NCBI RefSeq assembly: GCF_000159015.1
Contig: NZ_DS999543.1
Location: forward strand, 248,001-312,000
DNA length: 64,000 nt
Reading direction: 5' to 3'
Source: Gleimia coleocanis DSM 15436
Lineage (GTDB): Bacteria > Actinomycetota > Actinomycetes > Actinomycetales > Actinomycetaceae
In this document: positions 15,978 to 25,245 of the stretch, one piece after another
Layout of the letters: the number at the start of each line of letters is the position of its first letter
Position numbering within the stretch: the first letter of the stretch is position 1
Position numbers and translations under genes: made by a program
Notes under the pieces: generated by a model
What the model was told of the DNA's origin: nothing
Database searches by the model: none
Seen by the model: the letters and a program-made list of their open reading frames with translations, nothing else

Positions 15978-18900
15978 TTAACGCTTAAAAGCATCAACTA
16001 GCAGTTGGGCAGCCTGGTACTTATGCAACGCCATAGTTCCAGCTGCTGGGGAAGCCGCAGCCGGGCGAGACACCACAGAAACCGGACGGTCCAGCTCTGG
16101 GAATAGGTTCAGAGCTAAGAATGGGTAGGCACCTTGATTCTTAGCCTCATCCTGAGTCCAAATCAGCTTAGCGTGAGGATACTTAGCTAGTTCAGCAGCT
16201 AAAACTTCAGTAGCAAGTGGGTAGTACTGTTCCAAACGGATAATCGCAGTTCGGTAGTCGTTGAGGCGAGCACGTTCCTTAACTAACTCATAGTAAAGAC
16301 GGCCAGAACAGATTAGAACGTGATCCACTGCCTCTGGGGTCACCTGGGAATCAACTTCAGAAATCACCGGCTGGAAAGAACCGGTAGTAAAGTCTGCCAG
16401 CGCAGAAACCGCTTCTGGTAGACGCAGTAGCTGCTTAGGAGTGAAAGCAATAAGTGGCTTCCGAGGGCGTTTATAAGCCTGAGTACGCAACATATGGAAG
16501 TGGTTAGCGGGGGTAGAAGGCTGCACTACCCACATATTGTCCTCTGCACATAGAGATAAGTAACGTTCAATCCGTGCAGAAGAATGATCAGGGCCCTGCC
16601 CCTCAAACCCATGAGGAAGCAACATGGTGACAGAAGAATGTTGTGCCCACTTTTGTTCTGCAGAAGAAATAAACTCATCCAATACAGTTTGAGCGCCATT
16701 AGCGAAATCGCCGAACTGAGCTTCCCAAAGTACTAAAGCTTCAGGGCGTTCCACAGAGTAGCCGTATTCGAAAGCCAAGGGAGCGTATTCAGAAAGCGAA
16801 GAATCATAGATCTCAAAACCAGGCTGTCCTTCGACCAAGAAGTTCAGCGGAGTCCACTCAGAACCATTCGTGTAATCATGCAAAGTAGCGTGTCGTTGCA
16901 CGAAGGTTGCGCGTCGAGCATCCTGTCCAGACATGCGAACAGGAGTACCTTCCATGAGTAGTGACCCAAAGGCGAGGAGTTCTCCAAAGCCCCAGTCAAT
17001 ATTGCCTTGACGAGACATTTCCTGACGCTTTTCGAAAAGCTTCACCATTTTTGGATGAGGGGTGAAACCGGCGGGAATGTCAGTGTGTGCATCGCCAATG
17101 CGTTCGATCATTTCTTGGGTAATCTTAGACTCCCAGCCGAACACCAGGTTTTGATCAGTACGTTGAGATTCTGGCTGTTCTAAGCCAGCGATGGAGTTGG
17201 CAGTTGGTGTAGCGTAGCCTCCGTTTTCACGAGTTTCAGTGAGAATCTGATTAAGTAGGTCATTGTATTCTTGCAACGCAGCAGCGGCATCTTCAGCGGT
17301 GATATCACCACGTCCAATAAGGTCTGCAGTGTAGCCGTCGCGTGTGGTTGGAGTGCGTTCAATCTGCCCATACATGACTGGCTGGGTCATTGATGGATCA
17401 TCGCCTTCATTGTGTCCCCGACGGCGGTAGCAAATCAGGTCAATAATGACGTCTTTATTGAACTCTTTACGGAATTCAAAAGCCACTTTAGCGGTGCGTA
17501 CTACCATCTCTGGATCGTCAGCGTTTACGTGGAAAATTGGAATCTGTAGTCCCTTAGCTAGGTCTGTGCAGTAGCGAGTGGAACGACCAGAGGTGGGGCT
17601 GGTGGTGAAACCAATCTGGTTGTTCACAATCACGTGGAAAGTACCACCGTTACGGTAGGCTTTCAACTGGCTCATATTCAGGGTTTCATAGACTACACCC
17701 TGGCCAATGAAAGCCGCGTCTCCGTGAATTAGGATTGGTAGTACTGGGTAACCTGGTTCGCTGAGTTTATCGTGTTTAGCGCGAACTATGCCTTGTAAAA
17801 CCCCGTTAACTGCTTCTAGGTGAGAGGGGTTAGCGGCTAAGGAGACTTTGGTGGCGTAGCCGTCAGAAGCTGAGTAAATCCCCTCAGTGCCTAAGTGGTA
17901 CTTGACGTCGCCGGATCCCTGTACGCTGCGGGGGTCGTAGTTACCTTCAAACTCAGAGAAAATCTGTGCGTATGACTTACCAGCGATGTTAGCTAAAACG
18001 TTGAGACGGCCACGGTGGGCCATGCCGATAGCTACTTCGGCAATATCGTTATGAGCTGCGGTCCAAAGTACTCGTTCTAGAAGCGGAATCAGCGATTCGC
18101 CGCCCTCTAAAGAGAAACGTTTCTGACCGATGTATTTGGTCTGCAGGAAGTGTTCGAAGGCTTCAGCTTTATTCAGCATGGTCATGATGTGACGCTGAGT
18201 TTCTGAAGAAGGCTTACGCCATGGCTTTTCAATTTTTTCCTGTATCCACTCACGTTGCACGGGGTCTTGAATATGCATGTATTCAATGCCCAATGTGCGG
18301 GTGTAGGTTTCTCGGAGTAGCTGCAAGATTTCGCGTAAGGTCATAGATTCGCGTCCGTGGAAACCTGAGACTGGGTAGGTGCGGTCTAGATCCCAGATGG
18401 TTAGCCCGTAGGTGCTGATTTGCAGGTCAGGGTGGCGGCGTACTTTGTATGCGAGTGGGTCAGTGTCAGCTGCTAGGTGGCCACGGGAGCGGTATGCGTG
18501 GATAAGCTCCATGATGCGTGGGTTGTTGCCACGTGAGGTATGCAGGTCTTGTGCCCACTCGTATGGGGAGTAGGGGACTTTCATAGAGTCAAAGACGCGT
18601 TCGTAGAAGCCATCTTGGCCGGTAAGTTTGTTGGCTACAGCGCGTAATAGTTCTCCCGATCCTGCGCCTTGAATGACGCGGTGGTCGTAGGTGGAGGTGA
18701 GTGTCATGAGTTTGCCGATGGCCATGTCTGCCAGCAGTTCTTTAGATGCGCCTGCCCATTCGGCTGGGTATTCGGTTGCTCCTACGCCAATGATTAGTCC
18801 TTGTCCTTGCATGAGGCGGGGGACTGAGTGGGTGGTGCCTATGGTGCCGGGGTTGGTGAGGGTGACGGTGACTCCGCTGAAATCTGTGGCTTCAAGTTTG

Positions 18901-19619
18901 CCGGCGCGGGCGCGTTTTACGATATCTTCATAGGCGCTTAGGTATTCGTCGAAAGTGAGGGTATCGGCGTCTTTGATGACGGGCACGAGGAGCATGCGGG
19001 TGCCGTCTGGTTTTGGTACGTCGATAGCCAGGCCGAAGCCGACGTGGGCGAAGTTTTCAATCGCTGGTTTGCCTTTTTCGTCCAGGGTGTAGCGGACGTT
19101 AAGGGCAGGTGCTTCTACTAGGGCTTCGATGAGTGCGTAGCCAATGAGGTGGGTGAAAGAGACTTTTTTGCCTGAGGTGAGAGCCAGGTAGGAGTTGATT
19201 AGAGCGCGGTTTTCAATGAGGAGTTTTGCAGAGAGTTGGCGCACGGAGGTCGCTGTGGGGACTTCCAGGGAAGTTTCCATGTTTTTTGCGACTGCGCGGG
19301 CGATGCCTTTGAGGGGTTCCGTGGAGTCGGTTTCTGCTTGGCTTTGGTTGAGTTGTCGCGCGGTGGTTTGGGAGGTTGAGCGCGCGTAGGGGGAGGTGGG
19401 TTCTGCGATTACGGAGCGGGGGCGGGGTGGCAGGTCGGAACGGGTGACGTCGATGGTGTTTGCTAAGGTTTCGTCTGGGGAGTCGGCTTGAACTTGGACG
19501 TGTTTATAGTCGTCGGCTGGGGTGACGACGCTGTTGGGGGCTACGTATGCCGTTGGGGGTGCTGGTGGTGCAGGTGGGGGAGGGACGGTGCGGAATGGCG
19601 GCTGTGGGGTGGTGTCCAT
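15978..19619 (-). CDS. kgd: Multifunctional 2-oxoglutarate decarboxylase/dehydrogenase E1-E2 protein (Kgd/OdhA)
   Basis: 1213 residues, the usual size for actinobacterial Kgd/OdhA. A Pro/Ala-rich N-terminus (1-100) is followed by an E2-type acyltransferase domain (about 110-340) without a lipoyl domain. That domain has PLKGIARAVAKNMETSLEVP and the active-site region TYDHRVIQGAGSGELL. The ThDP-dependent E1 domain follows: AHRGRLNVLANI, GDAAFIGQGVVYETLN, NQIGFTTSPTSGRST, RRRGHNEGDDPS. It acts in the TCA cycle as an oxoglutarate dehydrogenase component or decarboxylase. The start is ATG at 19619, after GAAGGAGC. Confidence 0.96.
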   Translation of the reverse strand: MDTTPQPPFRTVPPPPAPPAPPTAYVAPNSVVTPADDYKHVQVQADSPDETLANTIDVTRSDLPPRPRSVIAEPTSPYARSTSQTTARQLNQSQAETDSTEPLKGIARAVAKNMETSLEVPTATSVRQLSAKLLIENRALINSYLALTSGKKVSFTHLIGYALIEALVEAPALNVRYTLDEKGKPAIENFAHVGFGLAIDVPKPDGTRMLLVPVIKDADTLTFDEYLSAYEDIVKRARAGKLEATDFSGVTVTLTNPGTIGTTHSVPRLMQGQGLIIGVGATEYPAEWAGASKELLADMAIGKLMTLTSTYDHRVIQGAGSGELLRAVANKLTGQDGFYERVFDSMKVPYSPYEWAQDLHTSRGNNPRIMELIHAYRSRGHLAADTDPLAYKVRRHPDLQISTYGLTIWDLDRTYPVSGFHGRESMTLREILQLLRETYTRTLGIEYMHIQDPVQREWIQEKIEKPWRKPSSETQRHIMTMLNKAEAFEHFLQTKYIGQKRFSLEGGESLIPLLERVLWTAAHNDIAEVAIGMAHRGRLNVLANIAGKSYAQIFSEFEGNYDPRSVQGSGDVKYHLGTEGIYSASDGYATKVSLAANPSHLEAVNGVLQGIVRAKHDKLSEPGYPVLPILIHGDAAFIGQGVVYETLNMSQLKAYRNGGTFHVIVNNQIGFTTSPTSGRSTRYCTDLAKGLQIPIFHVNADDPEMVVRTAKVAFEFRKEFNKDVIIDLICYRRRGHNEGDDPSMTQPVMYGQIERTPTTRDGYTADLIGRGDITAEDAAAALQEYNDLLNQILTETRENGGYATPTANSIAGLEQPESQRTDQNLVFGWESKITQEMIERIGDAHTDIPAGFTPHPKMVKLFEKRQEMSRQGNIDWGFGELLAFGSLLMEGTPVRMSGQDARRATFVQRHATLHDYTNGSEWTPLNFLVEGQPGFEIYDSSLSEYAPLAFEYGYSVERPEALVLWEAQFGDFANGAQTVLDEFISSAEQKWAQHSSVTMLLPHGFEGQGPDHSSARIERYLSLCAEDNMWVVQPSTPANHFHMLRTQAYKRPRKPLIAFTPKQLLRLPEAVSALADFTTGSFQPVISEVDSQVTPEAVDHVLICSGRLYYELVKERARLNDYRTAIIRLEQYYPLATEVLAAELAKYPHAKLIWTQDEAKNQGAYPFLALNLFPELDRPVSVVSRPAAASPAAGTMALHKYQAAQLLVDAFKR

Positions 19620-19751
19620 GATTGCTCCTTCGCGGCTAGGGCGGAAGTCCCAAAATCTTCTTCTCTGTATCTTAGTTTAGTTGGTTTTTGGGCGATTTTT
19701 TGGTTTTGGTTGCGTTTTGAGCAAAGTTGCTTTTCTTTAGAAAATGTTTAT

Positions 19752-19780
19752 TTGACGAGGGCGGTGAAGTAAATGATAAT
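19752..19780 (+). promoter_or_regulatory. Promoter of the surface-protein gene
   Basis: TTGACG (19752-19757), exactly 17 bp, then GATAAT (19775-19780): a good housekeeping-type promoter upstream of the start at 19828. The spacer includes one core copy of the dispersed CGAGGGCG element (19756-19763). Confidence 0.7.
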
Positions 19781-19798
19781 GAGAATGATAATCATTAA
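19775..19798 (+). promoter_or_regulatory. Fur-family (Fur/Zur-like) operator overlapping the -10 box
   Basis: Hexamers GATAAT-GAGAAT-GATAAT run in tandem (19775-19780, 19781-19786, 19787-19792) and are followed by ATCATTA. The core AATGATAATCATT (19784-19796) is a perfect dyad about base 19790. Nineteen bases here match the classic Fur consensus at 16 positions. The site covers the -10 box and the expected transcription start, where a metal-loaded repressor would block initiation. In actinobacteria Zur boxes are similar, so Zur is at least as likely as Fur. Confidence 0.65.
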
Positions 19799-19827
19799 GT
19801 GTGGGATGTTAGAAAGCGACCTGATAA

Positions 19828-22602
19828 ATGCTAAAACGCCTCAAAAAGCCAGCCATCACAGCAATCACCGGAATCCTTATTCTTGGAACTCCGCTGGTTG
19901 CCGCACAAGCAAATGAGGAGAATAGCAACTATTCAAACGCCAATAAATACACCTTTACCCGCACCCACGTAGACGCACCCAAAGCCTTTTGGAACTACGA
20001 AAACAATCAGTTCGAACTACTCGCAACCTACCCGGTATATGACTCAGAAGGGGACTACACAGAAAGTACCCTCCCCATTGACTACACCGTAAACTGGGTC
20101 GGTAAAGGCTGGCGTGGTACCAACCCCGTGCACCTCTACTCAATCCCAGACCAAAATTGGGCAACCTTTTTAGGTGAACCAGGAAAACTCCTCTACGCCG
20201 CACCACAGTTAGCAGGAGACGGAAATGCGCCCATCTGGTCCGGATTCGGCGCAGACTCAGATATCCCTACCGAAAAACTCCGCGACGGAGAATTCTCACT
20301 AAACCTCATTGCCGTAGACGGACCCGGCAAAGTGGAATACTTCATCTCCTCCGCAACCGGAAATAGCGTACGACGCTTCTTCTCATCCCACGACCTTAAA
20401 CACCGTGAAACCCTACTTGAACTCTCCCAGCACACCCACAACTACACGACGTTCACTAAACCAGGTACTTACAAAATCACCTTCCAAGTTTACGCCCGTG
20501 ACAAAGCCGGAAACCCAATAATTTCTAAACCACAAACCCAAGAATGGCGTGTTGGAGGCAACGATCCGCGCCACGACTACACTAAAAACTTCCGTGCAAG
20601 TTTCGCTGCCGCGCCCTCGGAAAAAGAATCCTCCCGCACCGGCACGCCGAAACTCCAAGTGCAACCAAAGCCCCCAAAAACCTACCAGAATCCAGGTGAC
20701 CAGCACTACACCGACTTCCACTTTGAAACAGGAAACTCCGCTGATAAAGGCGTGCTAGTGCTCACCATTGACGGGTACCAGCTACTTCAGCTTCCCGTTG
20801 AAAATGGGGTAGCTACCGGTAGCGAAATGCTCGGCGACGAAACCTCAAACTACCAGGCAATCTTCATCCCGACACCAGATTCACCCTCCCCACGCTGGGC
20901 AAGTGCGCCATTCTCATACCAACGCAACCAAGGAGCAGTCGAACAACGCCAAGAAACCACCGAAATTAGTTACCCCGCCCCAATCCAACCTGCGCCTGTA
21001 CAACCATTACAAGCGGTTGAGCTAAAAGACCTTCGAGTCGACCTGAGCTTCACCCCAATTGCCGGTCAAGATGGAAAATACAACGTTAAAGTAACCGCAA
21101 AAGACCCACGGTTCAAAGGAAGAATCCGTGGAGGATTCCAAGCAAAACCACGTCAGTCCTACTACGACTGCTTCTTTGAAATAAGCTTAGAAACAGGAGC
21201 TACTGAACAAGAAGTGGACTTGGGCTACTGTGAAAAAAATTTCTACCTCAAATTCGATCTAAAACCTTACCCATCCATAAACGCAAACGGGTTGCACTAC
21301 GATAAAACCTTGGACCTGACTAAGGGCTACACAGAAACCTTGCAGCTCACACATGCGCCGCTTACCAGCGAACTGCCAGACTACGAACACCAGCCTCTAA
21401 ACCCTGGTACTCCTGCTGAACCCGGTACTCAAGTTATTCCCGGTGACCCGCTAAATAACCAACCGGGCACAAAACCAGGCAATCAGCCAGGTAACCAAGG
21501 AGATAATACACAACGACCAGCACCAGAAACTGAAAAAACTGCAGATAAACTACGACTGACCCGCGGACACCTAGATATCGCTGCAATCAGTGGTAAAACT
21601 GGACTGGAAGTAGTCATTAAAGATGACACTCTAGAACACTCTCACCACAACCGCGTGGAACGTCAGCTGGCAACCACCACCCTGTTCGTACCACCAGCAG
21701 CTAAACAAACTCGCAGTGTAGAACAATCCCAGCCGTACTTCGACTTCCTTGGGAAAGTAGGAGATGCCTTCTACCTACTCCCAGAAGTACAAGACCATCA
21801 GCTACTCTGGCCAGGCTTTTCTACAGAAGCCCTTGACTACCGCAACTACCCGCAGGGAGTGGATTTCAAGGTAACTCCAAAACAGCTTCCAACCGGTGGA
21901 CGGGCAGTTGGTTTCTCCATTGATCCTTTAGCAACGGGAACTGACCAGCTAAAAGTATTCTTTGACACTGAAAAAGCCGGTGACTTTACCCTACATACGG
22001 AGGGTCCTACTCACCGTCACTTGAACTGGGTTTTCACTCAGCCAGGAACCTATAAACTGCAGGTAGATCTGGTCTCTGGAGGGAAAACAATCTCAGCCCC
22101 CCAGGAATTGGTTTTCCAAATCACAGAAAAAACCTCTGGAACTGTTGGAAAACTAAGTAACCTGGATGAACTACTTGCTCCAGAAGTTACTATTTCAGAC
22201 GAAAACGCTAACCCGGGTGAGGGTAAGCTTAGTAACGAAACCGGTACACAAACGGGTGGAGCACAAGGAGTTGTAGCAAACCCAGCACCAGTTGCTCCCG
22301 TAACTTATGCGACGCTTCCAGGTAACCTACCGTTAGCCACGCCAGGATTAGTGCCCGGAGCGCCGGAAACTAAACCAAATCAGAATCTGGAAGCTAGCCC
22401 TGCAACCGATGAATTACAAGGTGCTGCACCGATTCCAGTCACTAATCAGGTGGGAAACTCCCCAGCAGTTGCAGGAGGATTCCTCGCTACTGTGAAGAGT
22501 TTACTGGGTGCAAATAGTACTGCACTTTTGCTTAGCAGCCTGGGAATCCTCATGTTTGTAGCCGGTCTCTTCTTGATTTTTAAGAAAAGCCACAAGTCCT
22601 GA
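19828..22602 (+). CDS. Secreted, membrane-anchored surface protein with two choice-of-anchor M-type domains
   Basis: 924 residues. Signal peptide 1-28 (cleavage after VAAQA). Two copies of the actinobacterial surface-anchored domain are visible, with hallmarks HTHNYTTFTKPGTYKITFQ (near residue 200) and THRHLNWVFTQPGTYKLQV (near 735). A Pro/Gly/Asn linker lies near 525-560. The C-terminus is a membrane span (SSLGILMFVAGLFLIF) plus KKSHKS tail. There is no LPXTG next to it; LATPG occurs about 80 residues before the span. Such proteins are often associated with metal ABC transporters, which fits the operator upstream. No transporter genes are adjacent. A short hairpin overlaps the stop codon. 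Confidence 0.82.
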   Translation: MLKRLKKPAITAITGILILGTPLVAAQANEENSNYSNANKYTFTRTHVDAPKAFWNYENNQFELLATYPVYDSEGDYTESTLPIDYTVNWVGKGWRGTNPVHLYSIPDQNWATFLGEPGKLLYAAPQLAGDGNAPIWSGFGADSDIPTEKLRDGEFSLNLIAVDGPGKVEYFISSATGNSVRRFFSSHDLKHRETLLELSQHTHNYTTFTKPGTYKITFQVYARDKAGNPIISKPQTQEWRVGGNDPRHDYTKNFRASFAAAPSEKESSRTGTPKLQVQPKPPKTYQNPGDQHYTDFHFETGNSADKGVLVLTIDGYQLLQLPVENGVATGSEMLGDETSNYQAIFIPTPDSPSPRWASAPFSYQRNQGAVEQRQETTEISYPAPIQPAPVQPLQAVELKDLRVDLSFTPIAGQDGKYNVKVTAKDPRFKGRIRGGFQAKPRQSYYDCFFEISLETGATEQEVDLGYCEKNFYLKFDLKPYPSINANGLHYDKTLDLTKGYTETLQLTHAPLTSELPDYEHQPLNPGTPAEPGTQVIPGDPLNNQPGTKPGNQPGNQGDNTQRPAPETEKTADKLRLTRGHLDIAAISGKTGLEVVIKDDTLEHSHHNRVERQLATTTLFVPPAAKQTRSVEQSQPYFDFLGKVGDAFYLLPEVQDHQLLWPGFSTEALDYRNYPQGVDFKVTPKQLPTGGRAVGFSIDPLATGTDQLKVFFDTEKAGDFTLHTEGPTHRHLNWVFTQPGTYKLQVDLVSGGKTISAPQELVFQITEKTSGTVGKLSNLDELLAPEVTISDENANPGEGKLSNETGTQTGGAQGVVANPAPVAPVTYATLPGNLPLATPGLVPGAPETKPNQNLEASPATDELQGAAPIPVTNQVGNSPAVAGGFLATVKSLLGANSTALLLSSLGILMFVAGLFLIFKKSHKS

Positions 22603-22696
22603 AAATCAGGTCTTATTAAGCGAATACAACTGAACGTGAGCGAAATCTTATCCCAGCGTTCGCAAACCTAAGGGAAAATCGGATAGGCTAACTTTC

Positions 22697-22774
22697 ATGA
22701 GCAATTCTGACCCGTATCGAAGTACCATGCCCTGGTTGCGCCTACTCACATCATCATTAGGGGGTAACCAATGA
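22697..22774 (+). CDS. Possible leaderless 25-residue upstream ORF coupled to the CNNM gene
   Basis: ATG at 22697 opens a 25-codon frame (MSNSDPYRSTMPWLRLLTSS plus LGGNQ) whose TGA overlaps the ATG of the next gene (ATGA). TAGGCT (22684-22689) lies seven bases before this ATG, where a -10 box would give a leaderless transcript starting at the A of ATG. The downstream gene has its own strong AGGGGG ribosome-binding site inside this frame. The frame could be a real leader peptide or chance. No homology recognised. Confidence 0.35.
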   Translation: MSNSDPYRSTMPWLRLLTSSLGGNQ

Positions 22775-24093
22775 TTTATGACTTGGTGATGATACTTCTG
22801 GGCATCTTGCTCACTCTTGGGACAGCCCTGTTCGTGGCAGCTGAGTTCTCTTATGTTGCCTTAGATTCTGCCTCTTTGGAAGCGCGTGTCGTTGCTGGTG
22901 ATAATCGTGCAAAACAAGTTTTGACAGCGGTTAAGAATCTTTCTACCCAGTTGTCTGGGGCACAGGTAGGGATTACACTCACAACGATTCTGTTGGGCTA
23001 TACCACGCAGGTAACCTTGGCTGATATGTTCGGGCGACTTTTAGGCTCGGTTGGTTTAGGTAAGGTTTTAGCAACCACTGTAGCGGTAATTATTTCTATG
23101 GTGATTATCAACGGTGTTTCCATGCTCTTTGGAGAACTCGTACCAAAGAATATTGCTTTGGCAGATCCTATGAAAACCGCTGGTTTGGTCACGCCTCTGC
23201 AGTCTGCTTTTACGAAACTTTTCCTGCCCCTCATTAAAGTGCTTAACGGTACTGCAAACCGAATGCTGCGCCTCATCGGCATTGAACCAATGGAAGAGCT
23301 TTCTTCCGCCCGTTCAGCCTCTGAATTAGCTGCTTTAGTGCGACACTCTGCGGAAGAGGGGACCTTAGATACCTCTACGGCGACCTTGCTTACTAAATCT
23401 ATTGGAATCGCTGAGCTAACTGCATCTGACGTGATGACTCACCGTGGACGAATGCAATATTTGAAGGAATCAGCTTCCGCCGCTGATGTTGTAGAGCTTG
23501 CGCGCACTACTGGGCATTCTCGGTTCCCTGTTGTGGGTGATGACTCCGATGATATTTTGGGTTTCGTCTCCCTGCGTCGCGCGGTTTCTGTACCTTTTGA
23601 GCGACGCCCGGAAGTTTCGGTACTTTCAGCTTCGCTGATGTCTGAAGCCCCCCGTGTTCCAGAGACCTTGGCATTGGCTCCGCTGCTGGTGGAGCTTCGG
23701 GATCAGGGTTTACAGATTGCGGTAGTGGTTGACGAATACGGGGGCACTTCTGGAATTGTCACTTTAGAAGACGTGGTTGAAGAAATCGTGGGTGAAGTAG
23801 CCGATGAACACGATTTACGCCGTTATGGTATTCGGCGGGGGAAAGATGGTAGTTGGAAGGTGCCGGGTACTCTGCGTCCGGATGAGCTTTTAGAACGCAC
23901 GGGGATTCGGGTTCCCGAGGACGGCCCTTATGACACTTTAGCTGGGTTAGTGATGTACCAGCTGAAACGTGTAGCTGAGTTGGGTGACGTGGTTGAACTT
24001 GATAACGCGGTGTTGGAAGTGTCGTTGATTGAGGGCCGTCGCGTTGACCAGATTACGATTCGTGAAACAGCTGCGCAGGAGGCGACCGCATGA
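22771..24093 (+). CDS. CNNM/CBS-domain membrane protein (hemolysin-family transporter), first of a pair
   Basis: 440 residues. N-terminal DUF21/CNNM transmembrane domain (about 1-190) with [19 protein letters not shown] and [19 protein letters not shown] pair (about 200-335) contains [12 protein letters not shown] and [25 protein letters not shown]-type sequence, followed by a C-terminal CorC_HlyC transporter-associated domain. Family members move or regulate Mg2+/Co2+. The ATG at 22771 has AGGGGG upstream. The stop overlaps the start of the next paralogue (ATGA), so the two are translated together and may form a heterodimer. Confidence 0.9.
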   Translation: MIYDLVMILLGILLTLGTALFVAAEFSYVALDSASLEARVVAGDNRAKQVLTAVKNLSTQLSGAQVGITLTTILLGYTTQVTLADMFGRLLGSVGLGKVLATTVAVIISMVIINGVSMLFGELVPKNIALADPMKTAGLVTPLQSAFTKLFLPLIKVLNGTANRMLRLIGIEPMEELSSARSASELAALVRHSAEEGTLDTSTATLLTKSIGIAELTASDVMTHRGRMQYLKESASAADVVELARTTGHSRFPVVGDDSDDILGFVSLRRAVSVPFERRPEVSVLSASLMSEAPRVPETLALAPLLVELRDQGLQIAVVVDEYGGTSGIVTLEDVVEEIVGEVADEHDLRRYGIRRGKDGSWKVPGTLRPDELLERTGIRVPEDGPYDTLAGLVMYQLKRVAELGDVVELDNAVLEVSLIEGRRVDQITIRETAAQEATA

Positions 24094-25133
24094 GCATCGG
24101 CGTAGGCATTACTATCACTGTTTTCTTACTTTTAGTGAATGCATTTTTTGTTGCTGGTGAGTTTGCAGTGACTTCTTCGCGTCGCGCGCAGATTGAGCCT
24201 TTGGCTGAAGCAGGCGTTCGTGGTGCAGATAAGGCGCTGTGGGCGATTGAGCATGTTTCTTTGATGCTGTCGATTTGCCAGTTGGGTATTACGGTTGCTT
24301 CTACTTCTTTGGGTGCGGTGGCTGAGCCTGCGATTGCGGCGTTGATTGAGCATCCGCTGGTAGCTTTGGGGCTTCCGGGTGCTTCTGCGCATGTGGTGGG
24401 TTTTGCTTTAGCTTTAGCGCTGGTGCTTTATTTGCATATTGTCTTTGGCGAGATGGTTCCTAAGAATATGTCTGTTTCAATGCCGGATAAGGCATTGTTG
24501 TGGTTAGCTCCGCCGCTGGTAGCGATTGGTCGTTTGCTGCGTCATGTGATTACGTTTATGGATCATTTGGCGAACTGGTTTGTGCGTTTATTTGGGTTTG
24601 AACCTAAGTCTGAGGTGGCTTCGACTTTTACGGTTGAGGAAGTAGCTTCTATTGTGGAGCTTTCTACGGCGCAGGGAACGATTCACGATGATCTTGGTTT
24701 GTTGACGGGGACTTTGGAGTTTTCTGAAGAGTCGGTGGCAGACACAATGGTAGCGTTGGCTGATTTGGTTACGTTACCGGCGTTGGTTTCTCCGGCTGAG
24801 TTGGAACGTGAAGTTGCGCGCACGGGTTTCTCTCGTTATCCGGTGGTTTCCGAGGGCGGTGACTTGGAAGGTTACTTGCACATTAAGGATGTTTTGTTTG
24901 CTTCTGAACAGGAGCGTGAACTTCCAGTTCCGGCTTGGCGTATTCGTGAGCTACCACAGGTTGATGGATTTGATGAAGTTGAGGATGCGCTTCGCGAAAT
25001 GCAGCGTTTGGGGGCTCATTTAGCGGAAGTCATCGTTAACGGAGAAACTGTGGGGGTTCTCTTTTTGGAAGATATTTTGGAAGAATTGGTTGGCGAAGTG
25101 CACGATACTTTGCAGCGTGATCAGCTTCTGTAG
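24090..25133 (+). CDS. CNNM/CBS-domain membrane protein, second of a pair
   Basis: 347 residues. Paralogue of the preceding gene: CNNM domain (about 1-195) with NAFFVAGEFAVTSSRRAQIE and VFGEMVPKNMSVSMP, then a shorter CBS region (about 200-340) ending VGVLFLEDILEELVGEVHDT. The C-terminal CorC_HlyC domain of its partner is absent. It overlaps the partner by 4 bp. The CBS part contains one exact TTCCGAGGGCG element (24848-24858). Actinobacteria often encode such long-plus-short CNNM pairs, consistent with a two-subunit Mg2+ transporter or its regulator. Confidence 0.88.
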   Translation: MSIGVGITITVFLLLVNAFFVAGEFAVTSSRRAQIEPLAEAGVRGADKALWAIEHVSLMLSICQLGITVASTSLGAVAEPAIAALIEHPLVALGLPGASAHVVGFALALALVLYLHIVFGEMVPKNMSVSMPDKALLWLAPPLVAIGRLLRHVITFMDHLANWFVRLFGFEPKSEVASTFTVEEVASIVELSTAQGTIHDDLGLLTGTLEFSEESVADTMVALADLVTLPALVSPAELEREVARTGFSRYPVVSEGGDLEGYLHIKDVLFASEQERELPVPAWRIRELPQVDGFDEVEDALREMQRLGAHLAEVIVNGETVGVLFLEDILEELVGEVHDTLQRDQLL

Positions 25134-25245
25134 TGAAGCTATACACATAGTTACTGAACGCTGGATAAAGCGCGGTGTTAGAGTTAGATTAGATAGAGAC
25201 TATTTTTGTTGAATAGCCCAGAAAAACCTGAGGAAGCAGATATTT

